Shown in pieces: positions 1 to 7,438 of a DNA stretch of 38,053 nucleotides. Positions within the stretch are counted from its first letter, which is position 1. Each line of letters begins with the position of its first letter. The position numbers were made by a program, and so were the translations under genes. This DNA is from an uncultured Planctomycetaceae bacterium. GTDB lineage: Bacteria > Planctomycetota > Planctomycetia > Gemmatales > Gemmataceae. The stretch lies in the NCBI GenBank assembly GCA_903912515.1, contig CAIWHS010000046.1:1-38053 (forward strand), written 5' to 3'. The notes under the pieces are model-generated. The model did not search any database. It was not told the DNA's origin and worked only from the letters and a program-made list of their open reading frames with translations.

Positions 1-198
1 ACTCACTTGGGCTTATCTTCAAAGGATGTTTTATCTGGTGCAAACTGGCTAACAACCCGATATTTTGCCGAATGGAATGCCCAAAATCTCACCACCACAC
101 AGGCTGGAATAAACCTTGCTAAATTAGTGGTTGAAGACGCGGAAATTGGCCATTTCAATCAGCTTTTCCAAACTCAACGCCCAGCATCGCTCATGTAA
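1..198 (+). CDS. Probable C-terminal fragment of an unrecognised + strand protein
   Basis: A reading frame is open from base 1 to a TAA ending at 198. It has no stop back to the window edge and its codon use resembles the neighbouring genes. About 65 residues are visible, mixed hydrophobic and polar, with no family I recognise. Its last 25 bases overlap the 3' end of the convergent toroid gene. A similar convergent overlap occurs at 31776-31802, so this is tolerable. It could also be a chance open frame; the sequence to the left would decide. Confidence 0.4.
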   Translation, partial: THLGLSSKDVLSGANWLTTRYFAEWNAQNLTTTQAGINLAKLVVEDAEIGHFNQLFQTQRPASLM

Positions 199-1727
199 AG
201 TGGCAGGTGCCTGTAATAAACTTCCAAGGTCAAAAGGGCCAAGGAAGTCGTCATCAACCTGCCCCCTTCCTTCACTCCATGAGAATTGCCTTCCGGATTC
301 CAGCTTCCAGCCATACCGACTGGAGCACCTTTTGCCGACTTGGGCCCGCCAACCTGTTTATCAATCAGATAATCGCGAATCCCGCCACGCCCGTTGCGAT
401 TTGGGCCAAGGTTCCAAATATCCCAGCATTCATCCTGCTGCCCCATATGATGCATGGCTTGCGTTGCATAATATAGGTAGTAAATGTCACTATTTTTCGA
501 TGGTGAATTTTCAATGATTATCTTGGCCCCCTTCCGCAAGGCCTCATTATTTGGGCGTGTCCCAAGGTAAAGCCGGCATAACATTCCCGCTGCTGTCATC
601 GCAGGAGAGGTACCCTTGCCATCCTGATAACCGTAGCCCCCGTTTGCTTTGTCTAAACATTGGTCCAAAAAATGCTCAACCAGCTTATATCGCTCCGCTG
701 GCACACGTACGCCGGCCATTTGTGCGCTTTTCAGGGCCATGAACATCCAACCTGTGACTGACATATCCCCTTCTTGCTTGGGGGTGTACCGCCAGCCTCC
801 ACCTTTGGGATCCTGAAATTCGATCACATAAGATATGGCCCTTTGGGCTGAAGCTCTCAATTGGGGGTCACCGGTTAAACCGCAAGCCTCGCAAACCGCA
901 ATGGTTGCCAATGAATGAGCGTAGGCGTTCTCGTTGAACGCCCCAGACCGCTTATTCTGGTTCAGCATCAGAAAATTCAGCGCACGCTGCACCACAGCCG
1001 AGTGGTCCACCCGGGCCTTGCGGCCCCCGTCCATGGCCTCCTCAACCTTCTCGCTATTGGGTCGATGGGTTATTCCTGCTGCCAAAAACGGCAATACACC
1101 CAGTGCCGCGCCTGCCACATCGTTTTTAGTATTTCCCTGTAACTTGTCTATCGACCAAGAGCCATCCTTGTTCTGCGTGCCAGCAAGCCAACGCAACCCT
1201 CGCGCTACAGCGGCCTCGGATACCTCGCTGCCGCCCCCTTGGGTTAACGCCACCTTCTTGCCACCGCCAGATCGACCAACAATCCCCCCCGCGCTTTGAA
1301 CTCCTCCCAACCCGGCGGATTTGTCCGCCCCCAAGGCGTTACCGATGTCGCCCATCGCCTCAGGGCCCTGAAAAACCCCGGCCTCTAAGCCGGGCGGCGG
1401 CGGAATTGATGCATCATTCAATACCGTGGGAGCTTCATTCATTGTCCCTGTTGGTTCATTTTCCTTCAACGGGGCTACAACATCGTCCTTCATTTCCTCA
1501 GGCATGGGGTCCATGCCACCGATTTCTTTATCAGGATCGCCTACATCCTCAAAAAAGTCTGTCTTTTTTTCTTCAATTTTTTGGGCCACAGTCGCCTCAA
1601 GCCCAAGGTTCCCTACTTGATCCTCAGGAATGGGGCTGGGAACCAGGATTAAAATTGACAACAAAAACCCATGCATAACCAAGCTAACGCACCCGGCAAT
1701 TGCGGCTGGAAGGTAATGGTTTTGCAT
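174..1727 (-). CDS. TM-anchored alpha/alpha-toroid (squalene cyclase/prenyltransferase-like) protein
   Basis: 517 aa if started at the ATG at 1727, which has GGGTGA about 8 nt upstream; a GTG at 1739 would add four residues. One hydrophobic helix (about residues 8-29) is followed by about 140 residues of acidic, Pro/Gly-rich linker. A C-terminal domain (about 170-515) contains repeated helical-hairpin motifs of the QW type (for example TQNKDGSW, FQDPKGGGW, ANGGYGYQDG), typical of the terpene-cyclase/prenyltransferase alpha/alpha-toroid fold. I see no DxDD cyclase acid motif, so catalysis is doubtful. The gene is last in the ExbB-ExbD-ExbD operon. Its TM anchor, long periplasmic linker and terminal globular domain mimic TonB/TolA topology, which suggests (inference) that it is the motor's output subunit. 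Such proteins in planctomycetes are usually labelled only as prenyltransferase/squalene oxidase repeat proteins. Confidence 0.85.
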   Translation of the reverse strand: MQNHYLPAAIAGCVSLVMHGFLLSILILVPSPIPEDQVGNLGLEATVAQKIEEKKTDFFEDVGDPDKEIGGMDPMPEEMKDDVVAPLKENEPTGTMNEAPTVLNDASIPPPPGLEAGVFQGPEAMGDIGNALGADKSAGLGGVQSAGGIVGRSGGGKKVALTQGGGSEVSEAAVARGLRWLAGTQNKDGSWSIDKLQGNTKNDVAGAALGVLPFLAAGITHRPNSEKVEEAMDGGRKARVDHSAVVQRALNFLMLNQNKRSGAFNENAYAHSLATIAVCEACGLTGDPQLRASAQRAISYVIEFQDPKGGGWRYTPKQEGDMSVTGWMFMALKSAQMAGVRVPAERYKLVEHFLDQCLDKANGGYGYQDGKGTSPAMTAAGMLCRLYLGTRPNNEALRKGAKIIIENSPSKNSDIYYLYYATQAMHHMGQQDECWDIWNLGPNRNGRGGIRDYLIDKQVGGPKSAKGAPVGMAGSWNPEGNSHGVKEGGRLMTTSLALLTLEVYYRHLPLYMSDAGR

Positions 1728-1735
1728 GTTAGGTG

Positions 1736-1849
1736 TCACCCAATTTGCTCGGTTTCAACCTTCTGACATTTAGGACACAGCTCGGGGAAGCTGTTGTTTA
1801 ATTCTAACCTCAATTCATTCAGCAGGAAAACGATGTTCCTTTTCCCCAT
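1736..1849 (-). CDS. Possible 37-aa ORF with a CPKC motif
   Basis: A short frame starts at an ATG (1847-1849) preceded by AAGGG with an 8-nt spacer. It encodes 37 residues including a CPKC pair near the C-terminus. It overlaps the last 35 bases of the upstream membrane-protein gene in another frame. Its TGA overlaps the alternative GTG start (1739) of the toroid gene as GTGA, an arrangement that often means translational coupling. It may simply be an accidental ORF, because 75 bp of spacer would otherwise separate the two genes. No homologue is recognised. Confidence 0.25.
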   Translation of the reverse strand: MGKRNIVFLLNELRLELNNSFPELCPKCQKVETEQIG

Positions 1850-3002
1850 GATTAAAACCCTTGCCAGTTCGGCCCGAAATGGCCTTAAAATCCTGCAAAT
1901 CGCCGTCCAAGTTCCCCAAATCAGTCCCTTCAAACCGGTGCTGTCTTCTTACTTTTTCCAGCCGTGCGCGCACGCGCTTGTCGCTCGAACCCATCCACCA
2001 AGTCATTCCCCAAACCAAAGCCAAAGCCAAGGCAAAACATCCTAAAATAATTGACAGCAAATCCCGTGGCCAAGTCCCCATATCAGCCAATGGCTTGGGA
2101 GGCTCAACTAGCCCCACCAATTCAGGACCAACCAAAAGGGGGCATTCCCTCTCCACCGGTTTACCCCCAACAGTTTTTGCCGCCTGGTACCGATAGGCTT
2201 TCAGAAAATACCCGGAAAAACGAACAGGGCGCTGCAAATTCTCCGCAGGTGCCAAATTTCCCCCCAATCTGGCCGTGATAACACAAACAGGGTTGGCACC
2301 GTAAAGGTCCTGAAAAACCCAAGATTCATAAAGCTCTCCAACCCCTTGCTTCACGGCTTCTGGCAAAGGCTCCAGCTTGCGAATACGCCGAACAACTCCT
2401 TCCCCACGCACAACCTGCCCTCGCAATCGGGCCGGACGGTTCATCAGGTCCCCGCGATGCATGTTTGTGTTGGCACCTCCAGCTTGCCAAAAGGCATCAA
2501 AATCAACGCGCCCTGCTTGAACAACCGCCTGCAAATAGGCACCGTAATCCGCTTCTCCAATTGGCTCCCGGTCGCGCACTTGGTCCAGTAAAAAATCACC
2601 TAACGGCATAACCCGCCCAGGATCAACAATCTGATACACCCCATATTGGTGGCCCAAATCCAAAAAACTGAGACAAGACAATAACGCTCCGTCGCCAATC
2701 GCCACTTGGGCTGCCGCTTGACCATGAACTGAGCCCAATAATATAGGCGAAACCAAACCGGGCGGGGCTTGAAGGTGCCAAACTGAAAAACCGTTTTCCC
2801 CACCCGAGGCTAATAAATTTAGTGAGCCAATTGCCCCAATCCGCCCTTCCCCAAAAGGGGCGGCAAGCAACAAGCTGGCCAGATGGCAAGGCTCGGGCCG
2901 AACCAGCCCTTCCTGCACACGGGCAACTGGATTTGCAAACACAAAGAATGGCAAAAGGAGAATAAAAAACAAGAACAGGCCCTGTTTGACGGCTTTCGCC
3001 AT
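1815..3002 (-). CDS. Single-pass membrane protein of the ExbB/ExbD operon
   Basis: 395 aa from the ATG at 3002, chosen because it gives a clean signal peptide (residues about 8-24, hydrophobic, ending FVFA before NPVA) and has GGCGGTG just upstream. The frame extends 20 codons further upstream into the exbD-like gene. About 300 exported residues follow; the stretch ending in VRFSGYFLKAYRYQA looks beta-rich. One TM helix comes near residue 320-340, then a basic cytoplasmic tail of about 55 residues. I recognise no named family. Its position between the second ExbD gene and the toroid gene, with a start only 2 nt from the ExbD stop, argues that it is a component of the same envelope complex. 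Function is unknown. Confidence 0.8.
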   Translation of the reverse strand: MAKAVKQGLFLFFILLLPFFVFANPVARVQEGLVRPEPCHLASLLLAAPFGEGRIGAIGSLNLLASGGENGFSVWHLQAPPGLVSPILLGSVHGQAAAQVAIGDGALLSCLSFLDLGHQYGVYQIVDPGRVMPLGDFLLDQVRDREPIGEADYGAYLQAVVQAGRVDFDAFWQAGGANTNMHRGDLMNRPARLRGQVVRGEGVVRRIRKLEPLPEAVKQGVGELYESWVFQDLYGANPVCVITARLGGNLAPAENLQRPVRFSGYFLKAYRYQAAKTVGGKPVERECPLLVGPELVGLVEPPKPLADMGTWPRDLLSIILGCFALALALVWGMTWWMGSSDKRVRARLEKVRRQHRFEGTDLGNLDGDLQDFKAISGRTGKGFNHGEKEHRFPAE

Positions 3003-3003
3003 T

Positions 3004-3897
3004 TCACCGCCCTGCCTGATCAATTGGTTTTTGAAGGGCAATAACTGCTTTGCTAGGATCATCCGCTACCCGGTGGGCAGTAGCCCGGCAGGCATCAATG
3101 ACCAAAACCACCATCTCCCACTTGATTCCCGATGATGCCTGTAGCTTAATATTGATCCCCGCCCGACTTTTCGCTGCAGTTTTATCGTCACCAAAATGTG
3201 CCAAGAATGGGAGATTTAATTTGGCAACTAATTCCCTGTTAATCAAGTCACCCACTTTGGCATGATTACGCAAGTCCTCTTCAGGAATCACCAAGCTATC
3301 CCCTGCGCCTGAACCACTAATTTCTACCCGGCGAAGGTCACCATCCTCATTCGAGCGCAAAACCAAAGTTAAATTGGCTTCAAACTTGGGCGGGGTATCA
3401 CCTGCAGGAGGTGGCTCCTTACTTTGAGTGGCCGTTTGCTTATCGTCGGTTGGTGGCAAACTGAACGGGATCTCTGTCTCTTCGCCAGATGGAGACCGAA
3501 ATGTCATGATGAAAAAAAACAACAGTTGAAAAGTCATATCAAGCATAGGCGTGATCGGGATCACCGGATCGGGTAAGGAAGGTATCACCGCCCGGTGCTT
3601 CCTTTTTGCAAAATGGCCGTCACCAGCGAAATTGGTCCAGTCATTTTTGTTGGAAATACCACCCGCCGCAGCTTCCACAGGCACCGCAACCGAACCGGAA
3701 GAAACCTGCGCTGCAGGAGTTGCAACTGCCGCCACTACTTGGTTTTGCGGTGTTTCTCCCAAAGATTCAATCGTCAAAATTTCCAAACCACGTTGCTCTG
3801 CCAAGGCCCGAACTGCATCAGGGGAGTCGCCATCTAGAAAGCCCTCGATGGTGCGTCCCGAACGCGGATCAACTGCGGTGATCTTGAACCTTTCCAT
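3004..3897 (-). CDS. ExbD/TolR-like protein with extra N-terminal domain
   Basis: 297 aa, ATG at 3897 with GGGGAA about 8 nt upstream. Residues about 115-133 form the single TM helix with the ExbD signature ITPMLDMTFQLLFF. Asp120 matches the proton-path aspartate (Asp25 of E. coli ExbD). Residues about 140-290 are the periplasmic TolR/ExbD domain. Unusually, 100 residues precede the TM. The first ~45 (KITAVDPRSGRTIEGF..., ending GLEILTIE) resemble the small N-terminal motif of GspF/PilC-type proteins, followed by an Ala/Val/Pro-rich linker. The family normally has only a short cytoplasmic N-terminus of about 20 residues. It partners with the upstream ExbB and ExbD genes to make a proton-driven motor in the inner membrane. 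Confidence 0.88.
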   Translation of the reverse strand: MERFKITAVDPRSGRTIEGFLDGDSPDAVRALAEQRGLEILTIESLGETPQNQVVAAVATPAAQVSSGSVAVPVEAAAGGISNKNDWTNFAGDGHFAKRKHRAVIPSLPDPVIPITPMLDMTFQLLFFFIMTFRSPSGEETEIPFSLPPTDDKQTATQSKEPPPAGDTPPKFEANLTLVLRSNEDGDLRRVEISGSGAGDSLVIPEEDLRNHAKVGDLINRELVAKLNLPFLAHFGDDKTAAKSRAGINIKLQASSGIKWEMVVLVIDACRATAHRVADDPSKAVIALQKPIDQAGR

Positions 3898-3942
3898 CTA
3901 CCGTTTCCCCGGCCTAAAGACCTTGAGCTGATTCAATCGCAA

Positions 3943-4623
3943 CTAGCGAGCAGCAGGTAACATCACGCCGTAATAAAGGTTAGTGAACTGGTTGCGTCTG
4001 CAAACTTCTGCCATTTGATGAACATCTTGGTATTCCACATCCTTGTCCGCCCTAATTCTTACCCGGCGCTCCACCTTCTGCCCCTTGGCATCTTTGGGTA
4101 AATCCTGCTGGGTCACCCGCAACCAATTCCCCACATCGACAAACCGATCCGGGTTAGGCCTTCTGCCTACCCCCTTGCGCAAGGTCATGGGATTAGGCTC
4201 GGTCAAAGTGACTACCATCGATTCGCCAGGTTTAAAATTGGCATCGGCCAACATCACTTGGCTACCGTCCTCCTTGAAAAGATTAAACAACCTCTCCGCG
4301 CGAAAATACCTTCCATCACCCAAAGTGGCTCGCAGCTCGCCCAATTCCTTTTCAGTTTTTTTCACCCATCGCCCACCGCTTTGGCTGAAAAACTGCTTCA
4401 CCGTACCGTCCCAGCCAATCAGGTTCAGAACAATCGGTTGGTCTGCGGTTTTGGAAGCGGGACGGGCCTCTTGGTTGACCGGAACCTGAATCTCCTGCTT
4501 GACCTGATCGGTGACAAAACGCACACAGATGATGAAAAACATGAGTAATTGCATCACCAAATCAAGTAACGGAGTCAGGTTGGGTTCTGCCACATCATTG
4601 CCACCACCCGAACCGGCGCTCAT
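3943..4623 (-). CDS. ExbD/TolR-like biopolymer transport protein
   Basis: 226 aa from the ATG at 4623, preferred because it has GGAGAG 6-7 nt upstream and places the TM at the usual distance; the open frame extends 18 codons further into exbB. The TM helix carries the family signature EPNLTPLLDLVMQLLMFF, with Asp21 as the proton-path residue. A periplasmic domain of about 180 residues follows. It begins 19 bp after the exbB stop and ends 45 bp before the second ExbD gene. Two different ExbD subunits in one operon suggest a heteromeric rod inside the ExbB ring. The periplasmic domain is longer than in typical ExbD (about 140 aa in total). Confidence 0.9.
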   Translation of the reverse strand: MSAGSGGGNDVAEPNLTPLLDLVMQLLMFFIICVRFVTDQVKQEIQVPVNQEARPASKTADQPIVLNLIGWDGTVKQFFSQSGGRWVKKTEKELGELRATLGDGRYFRAERLFNLFKEDGSQVMLADANFKPGESMVVTLTEPNPMTLRKGVGRRPNPDRFVDVGNWLRVTQQDLPKDAKGQKVERRVRIRADKDVEYQDVHQMAEVCRRNQFTNLYYGVMLPAAR

Positions 4624-4642
4624 GGCGATCTCTCCGGAAAAG

Positions 4643-5521
4643 TTAGCGGCCACTCGGGGGAATTTGACCGGAAACACCAGAAGCAGGCGTTGTGCCAGAT
4701 GCTTTGCGCATGGCGCTATATACTTGGGTAAGCAGGTCCATAGCCGTGTTGTTAACCTCCACCGTCAATTGGATCAATCGCTTGCTAAAAAAAGTGAAAA
4801 AGAAAATGGCTGGAACCGCCACGCCCACACCCATGAGTGTCACTACCAAGGCATGGGAAATATCACCCGCCAAAGACTTCGTGTCGACATTTCCAGAACT
4901 AGTACCCAATTTTTGAAAGCTATTGATCATCCCATAAACGGTACCGACAAGTCCTAAAAGCGGGCCCAACTGCCCTATAACTGCCATGAAAGAAATGATC
5001 AATTCTTTGCCAGCCCTGAACTCCTCAACTTTTCGGCTCATCGCCTCCGATGCTTCATCCAGTCCGTACTGCAATTTTGGCAAACCAGCCGATAGCGCCC
5101 TGGCCAAAAGGGATGGATTCTCAGCCAAAAGGGCCTGCGCTTGGCTAAACTGCCGCGCATTTACCTGCTTGGAAAACTCCTCAACCAATTCGGCCGGAGT
5201 CGCCGCGCTAAGTCGCAACTCCATTAAAAGAAATACCGACAAAGCCACCATGCTGATGGAAATCACCCCCATCAACAAACTCCAACCCACCCCAGCCGAT
5301 TCAAAGGCGTGAGCTATGAAACTCTTCGAAGATTTGTCGCCCCCATCTGCGGGAGCGGATATTTCGGGTGTGCTGGCATCCTGAGCATGCACCTGGCTCA
5401 CCAGAGGATCAACGGTCAAAAGGGCCAGAATGGCTAAGAGCGGACAAAAAACAAAAAGCCTAACAAATTTCCCGCTAAAAAAACTCCATCCGCCCTTCTG
5501 TTCGCAGGATAGCATCATCAT
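4643..5521 (-). CDS. MotA/TolQ/ExbB proton channel family protein
   Basis: 292 aa. The N-terminus is a signal-peptide-like segment (residues about 20-46, ending VHAQ). It is followed by an acidic/Pro linker, TM1 (about 76-101), a cytoplasmic helical region (about 105-170), TM2 (about 172-202, with the family motif GQLGPLLGLVGTVYGM) and TM3 (about 222-250, ALVVTLMGVGVAVPA). This is the classical ExbB/TolQ layout with an exported leader, as seen in several ExbB subfamilies. The start is one of three consecutive ATGs; GAGGGCCGGGG lies just upstream. It is the first gene of the operon and should form the pentameric ring around the two ExbD proteins in the inner membrane. Confidence 0.92.
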   Translation of the reverse strand: MMMLSCEQKGGWSFFSGKFVRLFVFCPLLAILALLTVDPLVSQVHAQDASTPEISAPADGGDKSSKSFIAHAFESAGVGWSLLMGVISISMVALSVFLLMELRLSAATPAELVEEFSKQVNARQFSQAQALLAENPSLLARALSAGLPKLQYGLDEASEAMSRKVEEFRAGKELIISFMAVIGQLGPLLGLVGTVYGMINSFQKLGTSSGNVDTKSLAGDISHALVVTLMGVGVAVPAIFFFTFFSKRLIQLTVEVNNTAMDLLTQVYSAMRKASGTTPASGVSGQIPPSGR

Positions 5522-5649
5522 CCCCGGCCCTCAATTTGGTTGACCTGCATCCACGTGGGACCATGCTGCCAACAAGTTTGGCAACCAAGCATGCCATGGG
5601 ACCAAATTCCAGAGACCGGCTTTCCCAAAAGGAAACCGCATCTCAAAAA

Positions 5650-5655
5650 ATTATA
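5650..5655 (-). promoter_or_regulatory. Candidate -10 element for the exbB operon
   Basis: A perfect TATAAT on the minus strand (context CCCTATAAT) lies about 130 nt upstream of the exbB start. There is no good -35 at 16-18 nt; a TTGAAT lies only 13 nt away. Similar C-rich contexts precede TATAAT upstream of the sigma factor gene (GCCTATAAT) and the first receiver gene (CTCTATAAT). Confidence 0.3.
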
Positions 5656-5762
5656 GGGTCGAATGCGAATTCAACCTATTCTGGGGCTCGAGTCAAGCGA
5701 CATGGTTCAAAAACTGCCAAAGCAGCAAAAGTGGGGTAACCGAGCCAAGAAAAGAAATTCCC

Positions 5763-6701
5763 CTAAACGCAGGCCAGCCGCTTGCGGAAATGCTCCAAAG
5801 TCCTTGCCAAACCGTCTCGCCTTGAAACTTTGGGCTCCCATCCCAAAATCTGACGGGCACGCGTTATGTCTGGTTGGCGAATCTTGGGGTCATCTTGGGG
5901 TAGTGGCTTGAAATCAAGCTTGCTTTTCGACCCGGACAGCTCCAATATTTCCTCAGCAAATTGCAAAATGGTGATCTCGGAAGGGTTACCGATATTCACC
6001 GGGAAAGGCGTGTCAGATTCCATCAAACGCACAATTCCGTCCACCAAATCTGAAACATGGCAGAAACTTCTGGTTTGTTTCCCGTCTCCATAAATGGTTA
6101 ATGGGTCGCCCCGCAGTGCCTGCCCCATGAAATTAGGCAACACCCGCCCATCATCAAGTCGCATTCGGTCGCCATAAGTATTGAAAATCCGAACAATACG
6201 AGTTTCCATGCCGTGGTGACGGTGATAGGCCATCACCATCGCCTCTGCAAAACGCTTGGCCTCATCGTAAACCCCGCGAACCCCGATGGGGTTCACATTG
6301 CCCCAATAGTCTTCTCGTTGCGGATGGATTTCCGGGTCCCCATAAACTTCCGAGGTACTCGCAAGCAAGAAACGAGCTCCTTTGGCCCTGGCCAAACCAA
6401 GCATATTGTGGGTGCCAAGCGATCCAACCTTCAAAGTTTGAATGGGTAGTAGAAGGTAATCCACAGGGCTGGCTGGTGATGCAAAATGTAGAATGCGATC
6501 TATTTTTTCATCCAAGAAAAGCGGCGTTGAAACATCGTGTTCGATAAACCGAAAGTCTGTTCGCCCCACCAAATGTTCGATATTGTCCTTTTGGCCAGTT
6601 ATGAAGTTGTCGACAGCCAAAACCCGATTGCCTTCTGCCAAATAGCGATCACACAGGTGTGATCCAACAAAACCTGCGCCACCAGATATAAGAATATTCA
6701 T
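5763..6701 (-). CDS. UDP-glucuronate decarboxylase (UDP-xylose synthase)
   Basis: 312 aa, ATG at 6701. It is an extended short-chain dehydrogenase: the NAD-binding motif [10 protein letters not shown] is at residues 7-16, [12 protein letters not shown] at 116-127, and the catalytic Tyr145-xxx-Lys149 sits in VYDEAKR. The sequence [11 protein letters not shown] and the YDEAKR variant are typical of UXS-type enzymes, which convert UDP-glucuronate to UDP-xylose via a 4-keto intermediate, rather than dTDP-glucose 4,6-dehydratase. The length is usual for the bacterial enzyme. It supplies nucleotide sugar for surface polysaccharide and acts in the cytoplasm. It is co-directional with the exbB operon, but a 241-bp gap holding a candidate promoter suggests separate transcription. 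Confidence 0.9.
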   Translation of the reverse strand: MNILISGGAGFVGSHLCDRYLAEGNRVLAVDNFITGQKDNIEHLVGRTDFRFIEHDVSTPLFLDEKIDRILHFASPASPVDYLLLPIQTLKVGSLGTHNMLGLARAKGARFLLASTSEVYGDPEIHPQREDYWGNVNPIGVRGVYDEAKRFAEAMVMAYHRHHGMETRIVRIFNTYGDRMRLDDGRVLPNFMGQALRGDPLTIYGDGKQTRSFCHVSDLVDGIVRLMESDTPFPVNIGNPSEITILQFAEEILELSGSKSKLDFKPLPQDDPKIRQPDITRARQILGWEPKVSRRDGLARTLEHFRKRLACV

Positions 6702-6976
6702 CTAGGTCGGTTCCAAAAATTAAGAAGTGGACTCTATCTAAAAAAGCTACAATTCAATTATGCTCTATAATTAATAAACGAATTGAATTGTGGGATGGGG
6801 CCAACTTTTTTCCTTAAAGATTAGTAATCTTTCAACTGTTCCCTATTCCTCACAACCAATAAATAACCAAATGGGTTAGAATAAACGAATTGAATGCTTT
6901 TAAAGGGTTCAATTAGTAACCGGTAAAACAGCCAACAGCAAAAATAGCCAAAGATTGCAAAAAAAGGATTACTTCT
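6702..6976. promoter_or_regulatory. AT-rich divergent intergenic region with repeats
   Basis: 275 bp separate the divergent decarboxylase and receiver genes and are more AT-rich than their surroundings. A 16-bp direct repeat, AATAAACGAATTGAAT, occurs at 6773-6788 and 6880-6895. The first copy overlaps the right arm of an inverted repeat, ACAATTCAATT (6749-6759) with AATTGAATTGT (6781-6791). A perfect TATAAT (+ strand) sits at 6766-6771, between the two arms of the inverted repeat. This looks like a regulated promoter with operator-like sites, but the regulator is unknown. Confidence 0.5.
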
Positions 6977-7435
6977 ATGCCAGCGGCCAACTCATCAAGA
7001 GCCAAGGTTTTGATTGCCGATGATAACCCACCAGGTGCCGAACTCCTAGAAGCCTATCTAGCCGATCAGCCCTATGAAACCAAAGTTGCATTTAATGGTG
7101 ACGAGGCTTTGGATATCGCCAAAACTTGGAAACCAGACTTGGTTCTTTTGGATGTGATGATGCCGCGTATTAGTGGCTTTGAAGTTTGCGCAAAATTGCG
7201 GGAAGACCCTACCACCCGAGAAATCGGGGTGATTATGGTCACCGCGTTGGACCAACCAGGCGATATTGACCGTGCGGTACAATCGGGCACCGATGACCTT
7301 TTAACAAAGCCCGTTTCCAAGGCGGATCTCATGGCCCGCTTGGCAACCCTGCTAGATGTGGTCCGCAAGGGCCCCACAAGTGCCATGGAACGCTCTTTGC
7401 GCTATATCCAAAGCGTAGAAAGAGCTGGAGCCTGA
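6977..7435 (+). CDS. Stand-alone receiver-domain response regulator
   Basis: 152 aa, CheY-like. The acidic pocket is Asp15-Asp16 (VLIADDN), the phospho-acceptor is Asp59 (LVLLDVMMP), the switch Thr is Thr89 and the conserved Lys is Lys111 (LLTKPVSK). The receiver fills about residues 9-128, and a ~20-residue helical tail follows with no DNA-binding or enzymatic domain. AAGGA lies about 10 nt before the start. The downstream rRNA methyltransferase gene begins 3 nt after its stop, so the two are probably co-transcribed. No histidine kinase is adjacent; the only kinase in the window is at 22896-24629. It probably acts by protein-protein contact. Confidence 0.92.
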   Translation: MPAANSSRAKVLIADDNPPGAELLEAYLADQPYETKVAFNGDEALDIAKTWKPDLVLLDVMMPRISGFEVCAKLREDPTTREIGVIMVTALDQPGDIDRAVQSGTDDLLTKPVSKADLMARLATLLDVVRKGPTSAMERSLRYIQSVERAGA

Positions 7436-7438
7436 TTC

